Part shown: piece by piece, positions 1-4,842 of the stretch
Layout: the number at the start of each line of letters is the position of its first letter
Numbering within the stretch: the stretch's first letter is position 1
Origin: Desulfovibrio sp. UBA6121
Lineage (GTDB): Bacteria > Desulfobacterota > Desulfovibrionia > Desulfovibrionales > Desulfovibrionaceae
Direction: 5' to 3'
Assembly: GCA_002422505.1 (NCBI GenBank)
Contig: DIVX01000034.1
Coordinates: 1-5,177, forward strand
DNA length: 5,177 nucleotides
The notes under the pieces: generated by a model
The model's input: only the letters and a program-made list of their open reading frames with translations
The model's database searches: none
What the model was told of the DNA's origin: nothing
Program-made: the position numbers and the translations under genes

Positions 1-378
1 CGCTGCATGTTCTGCGGCAACTGCTACACCATGTGCCCCGCCATGCCCCTGTCCGACAAGGACGGTGACGGCATCGCCCTCATGGTCGGCGGCAAGATCA
101 GCAACCGTATGACGACCCCCAAGTTCTCCAAGGTCGTTGTGCCCTTCATCCCCAACGAGCCGCCCCGCTGGCCGACCATGACCAAGGTCATCAAGAAAAT
201 CCTTGATGCCTACGCCAAGGACGCCCGCAAGTACGAGCGTCTGGGCGACTGGGCCAACCGCATCGGCTGGGAGCGCTTCTTCGAGAAGTGCGACCTGGAG
301 TTCTCGCACCACCTGATCGACGACTTCCGTGATCCGGCGTACTACACCTGGCGCCAGACCACCCAGTTCAAGTTCTAG
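1..378 (+). CDS. dsrB: Dissimilatory sulfite reductase beta subunit DsrB, C-terminal part (5' end outside window)
   Basis: This is the last 125 residues of DsrB, which with DsrA forms the cytoplasmic siroheme enzyme that reduces sulfite in the final step of sulfate respiration. Seen: the frame is open from base 1 and ends at TAG 376-378. The fragment starts inside the ferredoxin-like domain, with cysteines at visible residues 2, 5, 8 and 12 in a CxxCxxCxxxCP arrangement that supplies most ligands of a [4Fe-4S] cluster. The tail, from WERFFEKC to the aromatic end YYTWRQTTQFKF, is recognisable as DsrB. Known: DsrB of Desulfovibrio is about 380 residues, so about two thirds, including the siroheme-cluster cysteines, lies upstream. 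dsrD starts 65 bases downstream, giving the usual dsrABD order. No break or odd composition is seen. Identification is near certain. Confidence 0.97.
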   Translation, partial: RCMFCGNCYTMCPAMPLSDKDGDGIALMVGGKISNRMTTPKFSKVVVPFIPNEPPRWPTMTKVIKKILDAYAKDARKYERLGDWANRIGWERFFEKCDLEFSHHLIDDFRDPAYYTWRQTTQFKF

Positions 379-393
379 ACATCAGCTCTCCAC

Positions 394-420
394 GGGGCGC
401 GGGGATTTACCCCGCGCCCC
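394..420 (+). promoter_or_regulatory. Perfect 11-bp GC hairpin between dsrB and dsrD
   Basis: The arms GGGGCGCGGGG (394-404) and CCCCGCGCCCC (410-420) are exact reverse complements around the loop ATTTA. The stem begins 16 bases after the dsrB stop. No uridine tract follows (the next bases are TTACTATAAAAA), so it is not a good intrinsic terminator. Such hairpins inside operons often protect the upstream message from 3' exonucleases or set stoichiometry between cistrons; that role is inferred here. Its right arm overlaps an alternative stem with the dsrD ribosome binding site. Confidence 0.75.
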
Positions 421-437
421 TTACTATAAAAAGGGGC
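416..437 (+). promoter_or_regulatory. dsrD Shine-Dalgarno with a possible sequestering stem
   Basis: AAGGGG at 431-436 is the ribosome binding site of dsrD, 7 bases before ATG 444. GCCCCTT (416-422) is the exact reverse complement of AAGGGGC (431-437), so a 7-bp stem with loop ACTATAAA could bury the site. Bases 416-420 also belong to the right arm of the stronger 11-bp hairpin, so the two folds exclude each other. The stronger hairpin would leave the site free. The pairing is seen in the sequence; regulation is inferred. Confidence 0.5.
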
Positions 438-443
438 ATCATC

Positions 444-686
444 ATGGCGCTCGTGTACGAAGAAGCTAAAGCCAAGATTGTCGAGTTCATCAATTCCAAG
501 AGCAAGTCCAAGAGCAAGTTCTACTTCAACGACTTCACCGCCCTGTTCCCCGAAGAGAAGGGCCGCGACGTCAAGAAGATTCTGACCCAGATGATCAACG
601 AGGAAGTCCTCGTGTTCTGGTCCTCCGGCAGCACCTCCATGTACGGCCTGCACGGCGCCGGCAAGCACGCTGACGGCGAGGACTAG
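444..686 (+). CDS. dsrD: Dissimilatory sulfite reductase-associated protein DsrD
   Basis: This complete 80-residue protein is DsrD, the small winged-helix protein encoded directly after dsrB in sulfate and sulfite reducers. Known: its fold resembles DNA-binding winged helices, but it has been reported to act as an activator of DsrAB sulfite reduction, and it serves as a marker of the reductive Dsr pathway. Seen: the family core KFYFNDFTALFP, followed by VKKILTQMINEEVLVFWSSGS and the near-terminal MYGLHGAGK. Residues 18-25 are an alternating Ser-Lys run, giving a basic patch. The length matches the usual 78-80. ATG 444 is supported by AAGGGG 7 bases upstream. It sits between dsrB (65-base gap with a hairpin) and an intrinsic terminator, so it is probably the last gene of the main dsrABD transcript. 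Confidence in the family is very high; regulation by the upstream hairpin is only a hypothesis. Confidence 0.96.
   Translation: MALVYEEAKAKIVEFINSKSKSKSKFYFNDFTALFPEEKGRDVKKILTQMINEEVLVFWSSGSTSMYGLHGAGKHADGED
495..518 (+). repeat. 12-bp tandem duplication inside dsrD (Ser-Lys run)
   Basis: TCCAAGAGCAAG occurs twice in direct succession (495-506 and 507-518), in frame, encoding Ser-Lys-Ser-Lys twice in the N-terminal part of DsrD just before the conserved KFYFNDF core. The two copies are identical at DNA level, including the alternating serine codons tcc and agc. DsrD homologues generally have a Ser/Lys-rich stretch here, so this may be a normal family feature maintained or refreshed by slippage. 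Confidence 0.7.
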
Positions 687-715
687 CCTCACCGCTTTTC
701 CTTTGTTTCGAGAGG

Positions 716-742
716 GCCTTGCCCAAAGTGGGCAAGGCTTTT
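716..742 (+). terminator. Intrinsic terminator after dsrD
   Basis: A perfect 9-bp stem GCCTTGCCC (716-724) / GGGCAAGGC (730-738) with loop AAAGT is followed at once by TTTTCTC. It lies about 30 bases after the dsrD stop and 27 bases before the start of the CbiA-family gene. It should end most dsrABD transcripts, so the downstream gene would depend on read-through or on a promoter not recognised here. The rather short T tract suggests that termination may be incomplete. Confidence 0.8.
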
Positions 743-769
743 CTCGTGCCGAGAGCGCGAGCCAACGCC

Positions 770-2170
770 ATGCAGAGTTTCCCCCGCATCATACTGGCAG
801 GCTTGTCCGGCGGCTCGGGCAAAACCTTTGTCTCCATCGGCCTGTGCCGCGCCTTGGCGCGCCGGGGCTGCAATGTGCGGCCCTTCAAAAAGGGGCCAGA
901 CTACATCGACGCCTCCTGGCTGACCCACGCCGCCCGCCAGACCGCCTGCAATCTCGACCCCTTCCTGCTCCCGCGCGAGACAATCGCCGCCCTGTTCCAG
1001 GAAAAAGCCCGCGAGGCCGACCTCTCCATCATCGAAGGCAACCGAGGCCTGTTCGACGGCAAGGACCGCGAGGGCACCTGCTCCACGGCCGAGCTGGCGC
1101 GCCAGCTGGACGCCCCGGTGATCCTGGTGCTTGACGCCACCAAGATGACCCGCACCGCCGCCGCCATTGTGGCCGGGTGCCGGGCCTTCGAGCCGGGTCT
1201 GAACCTCGCCGGGGTCATCTTGAACCGCACCGCGGGCGAGCGTCACCGCGCCATCCTCAAGCAGTGCATAGAGGAACTGGCCGGGGTGCCAGTGCTTGGC
1301 TGCCTGCCGAAGATTGCCGACAATCCCATTCCTGAGCGCCACATGGGCCTTGTTTCCGACCAGGAGCACGCCGGGCGTGAGGCCGCCCTGGAGGCCATAG
1401 CCGACGTGGTGGAACGTAGCGTGGACGTGGACAGCCTGCTGTTTGCGGCTCGGAATGCCGCGCCCCCGGCCAGCGCCGGGGCGGTGCCCTGGCCCGCCTC
1501 CGTGGTGGACGCCCAGCAGAAGGCCCCGGTCATCGGCTACGTGCACGACGCCGCCCTGTGGTTTTATTACCCGGAGAACCTGGAGGCGCTGGAGCGCGCC
1601 GGGGCCACGCTGCGACGCGTCAGCCTGCTGGCGGACGAGCCCTGGCCGGAGCTGGACGGACTGTACCTGGGCGGCGGCTTCCCGGAAACGCACGCCCCGG
1701 CCCTGGCCGCCAACGCAGCGGTGCGCGGGCATGTGCTCGCGCTGGCGCGCGCGGGCCTGCCCATCTACGCCGAATGCGGCGGGTTCATGTATCTCTGCGA
1801 AGGGCTGCACCTGCCGGGCGGCTGGCACGAACTGGCCGGAGTCTTCCCCCTGTCCACGCGGCTGTGCCCACGGCCCCAGGGCCTGGGCTACGTGGAGGCC
1901 CTGGTGGAGGCGGAAAATCCCTTCCACCCCCTTGGCGCGCACGTCACCGGGCACGAGTTCCACTACTCCGCCTGCACCGAGCCAAGCCGCCCCGAGGACA
2001 TGCCACCCCTGGCCCTCAAAATGCTGCGGGGCCACGGCATGCTGGCCGGGCGCGACGGCCTGCTGGTGGACCGCACCTTCGCCTCCTACACGCACATCCA
2101 CGCCCTAGGCGCGCCGCACTGGGCGCCGGGCTTTGTACGCGCCGCCCTGGCCTATCGCGCCGCCCGCTAG
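770..2170 (+). CDS. cbiA: CobB/CbiA-family a,c-diamide synthase, probable siroheme amidase (DsrN-like)
   Basis: This complete 466-residue enzyme uses ATP and glutamine to amidate acetate side chains of a tetrapyrrole in the cytoplasm. Seen: an N-terminal P-loop ATPase domain with SGGSGKT (residues 13-19), the KKGPDYID motif (40-47) and EGNRGLFDG (89-97). A class I-type glutamine amidotransferase domain follows, with GGGFPETH (301-308), the nucleophile Cys336 in YAECGGFMYL, GHEFHYS (394-400) and a C-terminal SYTHIH (439-444) that probably supplies the catalytic histidine. Length fits the family (about 450-470). ATG 770 is chosen although its ribosome site is weak (GAGAG at 751-755). An in-frame TTG at 719 lies inside the dsrD terminator, and the P-loop starts normally after ATG 770. 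Known: relatives include cobyrinate a,c-diamide synthase (CobB/CbiA) and DsrN, proposed to make the siroheme amide of Dsr; siroamide is reported from Desulfovibrio sulfite reductases. Inferred from position: the DsrN role. A cobalamin role cannot be excluded, as no other cob/cbi gene is in view. Confidence 0.93.
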   Translation: MQSFPRIILAGLSGGSGKTFVSIGLCRALARRGCNVRPFKKGPDYIDASWLTHAARQTACNLDPFLLPRETIAALFQEKAREADLSIIEGNRGLFDGKDREGTCSTAELARQLDAPVILVLDATKMTRTAAAIVAGCRAFEPGLNLAGVILNRTAGERHRAILKQCIEELAGVPVLGCLPKIADNPIPERHMGLVSDQEHAGREAALEAIADVVERSVDVDSLLFAARNAAPPASAGAVPWPASVVDAQQKAPVIGYVHDAALWFYYPENLEALERAGATLRRVSLLADEPWPELDGLYLGGGFPETHAPALAANAAVRGHVLALARAGLPIYAECGGFMYLCEGLHLPGGWHELAGVFPLSTRLCPRPQGLGYVEALVEAENPFHPLGAHVTGHEFHYSACTEPSRPEDMPPLALKMLRGHGMLAGRDGLLVDRTFASYTHIHALGAPHWAPGFVRAALAYRAAR

Positions 2171-2473
2171 CCCACGCACCTCCCGTCCTCGGGCCGTGCA
2201 CGGGCCGCGCCGACTTGCCTATCGCATCACGTTAGCATGATTCTGCACGCCAGCGCGGGCGCGCCGGGCTTAGGCTCGGCCTTTCTGCTGGGCAGCAACA
2301 TGCAGGAGCGGGGCGGCTCCGACGCGGTCTTTTGGGGCAGGCGTCCTGCCTGTGTTGTGCATGGCGGGCCCAAACGCCACGCCGCACGCCAGGGCTGCGT
2401 GCCGCGCGGGCAAAAGAGCGGGCAGGGCAGAACGCCAGGACGCGCTGAAGCCGCTTTGCTCAGGGGACGATGC
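2171..2473. other. Convergent intergenic region without a gene
   Basis: This 303-base gap lies between the stop codons of two convergent genes. No open frame here has a credible start, ribosome site or recognisable protein. It holds several small inverted repeats: GCCGGGC/GCTCGGC (2263-2280), GGCAGG/CCTGCC (2336-2350) and GCACGC/GCGTGC (2384-2402). None is followed by a strong T tract on either strand. Terminators for both flanking genes should lie here, but only the first candidate is even moderately convincing. Confidence 0.6.
2263..2284 (+). terminator. Weak candidate terminator for the CbiA-family gene
   Basis: A 7-bp stem GCCGGGC (2263-2269) / GCTCGGC (2274-2280), with one G-U pair and loop TTAG, is followed by CTTTCTG. 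It lies about 90 bases after the stop. The stem is good but only three consecutive T follow, so intrinsic termination would be inefficient; Rho-dependent ending is equally possible. Confidence 0.35.
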
Positions 2474-3298
2474 TTAAGGCCGCAGATCCAGGCGCTGGTG
2501 CACGCAATCCGACACCACGCCCTCGCGCTGGGAGAGTTGCGGCCTGCCCGCGCGGGCCTTGGTAAAGGCTTCGTCGAGGCTGGCCGGGTCGGCGGGAACG
2601 TTCAGGCCGCCGCTGCAGGCCAGCACGTCCAGACTTTTGAGCCCGCTTGGAAGCGGGTGGCGCAGGGTTTTGCCCGGGCTCAGGCGGAAGGATTGCACCC
2701 CGCCGGGCAGCATCTCCGGCTCGGCCTTGGGCGCGGGCAGATACGCCGCCACGGCCTCGCAGGGGCGATTGGCCTCCAGGCTCAGCTGACCGGCGGCCAC
2801 GCTTGCGCGCAACACCAGCAGCACCGGGTCGGCGGCGCGGGAGCTTGGCTGGGCCAGGCCGCGCAGACGCAGTTCCACAAACACCAAGGCGCGCGGCTGG
2901 CCAAAGCCCATGGCCGGAAAATGTTTCATGCTCACCAGACGCAGGGCGTCTTCCCCGGTGGCCAGCGCCTGGGCGCCGCCCAGGGCGGCAAGATGCCTGG
3001 CGGCCAGGGCGCGGGCGTTCTGCACTGCCTGGGCCTCCGCCTCCTGGGGGGTGAAGCCCTGGCCCATGGCCTTTACCAGCAGGTGGCGCACCGGGGCGGG
3101 GCTGAGGCTGCGCTCGGCGGCAATGCTGGTGGCGCTGGCGGGAGTAGCGTTGAGCTCGGCTGGCGCATCTTCGGTGTGCGCTGCTGCGTGGGCGGCCCAA
3201 GGCAGGGCCAGCAGGGCCAGCAAAACCAGCGGTGCGAGCCGCGCTGCGTGGGGGATGGCATGGTGCGGACCGATGCGTCGCGCGGTTTGTGTCGGCAT
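2474..3298 (-). CDS. Secreted protein of unknown function
   Basis: This complete 274-residue protein is not recognised as a named family. Seen: residues 1-38 are a signal peptide, with a basic/His-containing start, a hydrophobic core (LAPLVLLALLALPW, 21-34) and an AHA|A or AAA|H cleavage region at 38-40. There is no lipobox cysteine at the cleavage site, so a soluble periplasmic protein is expected. After an Ala/Ser/Pro-rich linker, residues 71-106 form an Ala-rich amphipathic stretch (VKAMGQGFTPQEAEAQAVQNAR), then a beta-like segment (RALVFVELRLRGL, 136-148). Three cysteines remain (180, 228, 265). The AMGQG...A..NA..A pattern faintly recalls LPP20-like or FlgT N-terminal envelope domains, but not enough to assign it. 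The ATG at 3296-3298 is chosen because GGAGG lies 6 bases upstream and a promoter lies 32 bases upstream; the longer frame to 3409 adds residues with no signal-peptide sense. It converges with the CbiA-family gene and diverges from the isomerase gene. Confidence 0.82.
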   Translation of the reverse strand: MPTQTARRIGPHHAIPHAARLAPLVLLALLALPWAAHAAAHTEDAPAELNATPASATSIAAERSLSPAPVRHLLVKAMGQGFTPQEAEAQAVQNARALAARHLAALGGAQALATGEDALRLVSMKHFPAMGFGQPRALVFVELRLRGLAQPSSRAADPVLLVLRASVAAGQLSLEANRPCEAVAAYLPAPKAEPEMLPGGVQSFRLSPGKTLRHPLPSGLKSLDVLACSGGLNVPADPASLDEAFTKARAGRPQLSQREGVVSDCVHQRLDLRP

Positions 3299-3329
3299 GG
3301 GGGGCCTCCGGTTGGTGCTGCGATGCCGG

Positions 3330-3358
3330 ATGCTAGCCCATACGCGCAGCGCTGACAA
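3330..3358 (-). promoter_or_regulatory. Sigma70-type promoter for the secreted protein gene
   Basis: Read on the minus strand, TTGTCA (3353-3358; 5 of 6 to the -35 consensus) is followed by exactly 17 bases and TAGCAT (3330-3335; 4 of 6 to TATAAT). Transcription would start near 3323, giving a leader of about 25 bases that carries the GGAGG ribosome site at 3305-3309. Consensus matches and spacing are seen; activity is inferred. Confidence 0.55.
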
Positions 3359-3489
3359 CCGATGCGCGCCGCGGGAAACGGACGGCCAGCGGGCCGCCAG
3401 CGGCAACATTGCCCTGCCGGGGCGCGTCTGGTACTGAAAGCACCAGCGGCCAAGCCCGCACCCAATCCGCGAACCAAGGAGAACTCACG

Positions 3490-4110
3490 ATGCAGCGTTA
3501 TTCCCGTCTGATCATGGCCCTGGGCCTTGTGCTGGCCCTGGCCTTTCCCGGTCTGGCCCAGAGCGCTTCCGCCGGAGCCGCGCCGGATGGCTCGCCGCAG
3601 AGCGGCAACCCCAGGGTGAAGCTCGAAACCAGCAAGGGCGACATCGTCATTGAACTCTTCAAGGACAAGGCCCCGATTTCCGTGGCGAACTTTTTGGCCT
3701 ACGTGAAGAAAGGCCAGTACGACGGCACTGTCTTCCACCGCGTCATCAACGGCTTCATGGTCCAGGGCGGCGGTTTCGACGTGAACATGAAGGAAAAGCC
3801 CACGGGCAGGCCCATCAAGAACGAGGCCGACAACGGACTCAAAAATACCCTGTATTCCGTTGCCATGGCGCGCACCTCCGAGCCGCATTCGGCCTCGGCC
3901 CAGTTCTTCATCAACGTCAAGACCAACCGCTTTCTGGACCACAGCGGCAAGACCAGCGAGGGCTGGGGCTATGCGGTCTTTGGCGAGGTGGTGGACGGCA
4001 AGCGCGTGGTGGACGAGATCAAGGGCGTGCGCACTGGCCGGGTCGGCATGTTCGACGACGTGCCCTTGCAGCCTGTGCTCATCAAGAAGGCCACCATCAT
4101 TTCGCAGTAA
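3490..4110 (+). CDS. Exported cyclophilin-type peptidyl-prolyl cis-trans isomerase
   Basis: This complete 206-residue protein is a cyclophilin that catalyses cis-trans isomerisation of Xaa-Pro bonds during protein folding, here probably in the periplasm. Seen: an N-terminal signal peptide (basic QRYSR, hydrophobic core IMALGLVLALAF, then GLAQSASA with cleavage near residue 24-28) and no lipobox. The cyclophilin domain runs from about residue 43 to the end. It includes FHRVINGFMVQGGGF (82-96), which supplies the catalytic Arg84 with Phe89 and Gln92, then SASAQFFI (134-141) and YAVFGEVVDG (161-170). Length fits bacterial secreted cyclophilins of the PpiA/PpiB type. ATG 3490 is supported by AAGGAG (3476-3481) 8 bases upstream and by the signal peptide beginning there. 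It diverges from the secreted-protein gene, with about 190 bases between the starts, and is closed by a strong terminator, so it is probably monocistronic. No convincing promoter was found. Client proteins are unknown. Confidence 0.95.
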   Translation: MQRYSRLIMALGLVLALAFPGLAQSASAGAAPDGSPQSGNPRVKLETSKGDIVIELFKDKAPISVANFLAYVKKGQYDGTVFHRVINGFMVQGGGFDVNMKEKPTGRPIKNEADNGLKNTLYSVAMARTSEPHSASAQFFINVKTNRFLDHSGKTSEGWGYAVFGEVVDGKRVVDEIKGVRTGRVGMFDDVPLQPVLIKKATIISQ

Positions 4111-4133
4111 TGGCGCTGCGTTAGCCTGAACAG

Positions 4134-4171
4134 GGCGGCCTGCGCGGAAGATGCGTGGGCCGCCTTTTTTT
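4134..4171 (+). terminator. Strong intrinsic terminator after the cyclophilin gene
   Basis: A 12-bp stem (4134-4145 with 4153-4164, two G-U pairs, core GGCGGCC/GGCCGCC) with loop GGAAGAT is followed directly by seven T (4165-4171). It begins 23 bases after the stop codon and is the best terminator in the window. Confidence 0.93.
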
Positions 4172-4383
4172 GCGCCCTGCGGGCCGGATGAAGCGGGTGG
4201 GCGCGTGCTGCAAGGCGGCTCTTCTCGCCGCACAGAGAAGCGCGGGCGTGGGCGGCCGCCCGGAACGAGCGCGCGAAGGGGCAGGGCGAACGCTTCTGGC
4301 GTCTGGGCCGCGCGGACGTGTCACGCTGGCAGGCCGCGCGAACGTGTCACGCTGGCAGGCCGCGCGGATGTGTCGGGCCGGGC
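4172..4383. other. Non-coding convergent gap, repeat at its right end
   Basis: No credible gene is seen between the cyclophilin terminator and the stop codon of the small minus-strand gene. The left part holds a perfect 12-bp palindrome GGGCGGCCGCCC (4250-4261) and a 6-bp inverted repeat CTTCTC/GAGAAG (4221-4240). Neither has a T tract on the minus strand, so no intrinsic terminator for the small gene was found. The right part is the 26-bp tandem repeat listed separately. Confidence 0.6.
4306..4383. repeat. 26-bp tandem repeat, three copies
   Basis: Three head-to-tail units lie at 4306-4331, 4332-4357 and 4358-4383. Each begins GGCCGCGCG; the first two end ACGCTGGCA and differ from each other at one base. 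The third matches well through GTGTC and then degenerates (about 19 of 26 positions). A fourth, more decayed copy may precede them at 4280-4305. Units 1 and 2 contain the odd palindrome CGTGTCACG, and all contain the even palindrome-rich CCGCGCG block. The period is not a multiple of three, so this is not a protein repeat. The array ends exactly at the base before the stop codon of the small minus-strand gene. Function unknown. Confidence 0.85.
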
Positions 4384-4590
4384 TCAGGCCGCCTGAATGG
4401 GCTCGGCGGTTTCCCGACGCAAGGACTCGTCCAGGCGGCGCACGGAGTCCTCGTGGCTCAGGCCGTGGCCGTGGCGCAGCAGGGTGTATTTGAGCCCCTT
4501 GGCCGAATAGGCGGGATTGCCGCAGCAGGACTGGCAGATGGGCTCGGCCGGGGTGACGCCGTGTATCGGGGCGGGCAACAGGCGCAGCAT
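4384..4590 (-). CDS. Small cysteine-containing protein of unknown function
   Basis: This 68-residue protein is not recognised. Seen: a short N-terminal part with prolines, then ICQSCCGNPAY (cysteines 19, 22 and 23, a CxxCC cluster), two histidines (40 and 42, HGH), and a charged, probably helical C-terminus (EDSVRRLDESLRRE, 47-60). There is no signal peptide or membrane segment, so it should be cytoplasmic. The CxxCC plus HGH pattern could bind zinc or take part in thiol chemistry, but this is a guess. ATG 4588-4590 is chosen because GGGAGG (4600-4605 on the plus strand) lies 9 bases upstream; an open frame continues to 4782, but the added residues look like non-coding GC-rich sequence. Neighbours are the cyclophilin gene (convergent) and an acyl-CoA ligase gene upstream on the same strand, separated by a terminator. 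No clear promoter was found in 4606-4792. The good ribosome site and non-random composition support it as a real gene. Confidence 0.68.
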   Translation of the reverse strand: MLRLLPAPIHGVTPAEPICQSCCGNPAYSAKGLKYTLLRHGHGLSHEDSVRRLDESLRRETAEPIQAA

Positions 4591-4792
4591 GGGGGTAAAC
4601 CTCCCTGGACAGCGGCGGATGCCGGACGGCGTTCCGCTGTGGCGCTGCCCTTGAGAAGGCACCCTGCCAGCCGAAGGTGACGCGGCCAGGGCGCGGGCGT
4701 GACACTTTGCGCCGGGTGGGGGGCAATAACTGCTCCTCGTCGTCCTTCGGTGGCGGGCGCTTGCGCATTGCGCGCACGGCACGGGAAAACGA

Positions 4793-4821
4793 GAAAAGCC
4801 CCATGCACGACGGGGCTTTTC
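4793..4821 (-). terminator. Symmetric terminator after the acyl-CoA ligase gene
   Basis: A perfect 10-bp stem GAAAAGCCCC (4793-4802) / GGGGCTTTTC (4812-4821) surrounds a 9-base loop. On the minus strand the stem ends in GGGGCTTTTC, followed by TCGTTTT, 22 bases after the ligase stop codon. The A/T arms make it usable in both directions, but no plus-strand gene leads into it. Confidence 0.85.
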
Positions 4822-4842
4822 GGTGTGCTGCGCGCTGGCGGC

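Noticed and set aside
719..769. TTG start giving a 17-residue longer CbiA-family protein
   Set aside because: The TTG lies in the left arm of the dsrD terminator hairpin and has no ribosome site, and the P-loop domain begins at the normal distance from ATG 770.
689..2101. 470-codon open frame on the minus strand, antisense to the CbiA-family gene
   Set aside because: It is a shadow of a GC-rich gene with clear catalytic motifs on the other strand. Its translation is a low-complexity Gly/Ala/Gln/His mix with no recognisable domain.
2237..3355. 372-codon plus-strand open frame over the intergenic gap and the secreted-protein gene
   Set aside because: The minus-strand gene here has a signal peptide, ribosome site and promoter. 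The plus translation is Gly/Gln/His-rich shadow sequence with no ribosome site at its start.
3409..3437. TTGCCC-17-TACTGA as a promoter for the cyclophilin gene
   Set aside because: The spacing is right, but the -10 hexamer matches consensus at only two of six positions, so it is not reported as a feature.
3073..4233. 386-codon minus-strand open frame across the cyclophilin gene
   Set aside because: It runs antisense through a certain cyclophilin gene and its strong terminator, and its translation has no recognisable domain.
4306..4383. 26-bp direct repeats as a CRISPR array
   Set aside because: The units are directly adjacent with no unique spacers, only about three copies exist, and no cas gene is near.
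4640..4655. Possible sigma54 promoter (TGGCGC then TTGAG)
   Set aside because: The required GC at the -12 element is missing, and it points along the plus strand where no gene follows.
4591..4782. N-terminal extension of the small Cys protein (132 residues in total)
   Set aside because: The extra residues resemble translated GC-rich intergenic DNA, and the internal ATG at 4590 has a strong ribosome site.
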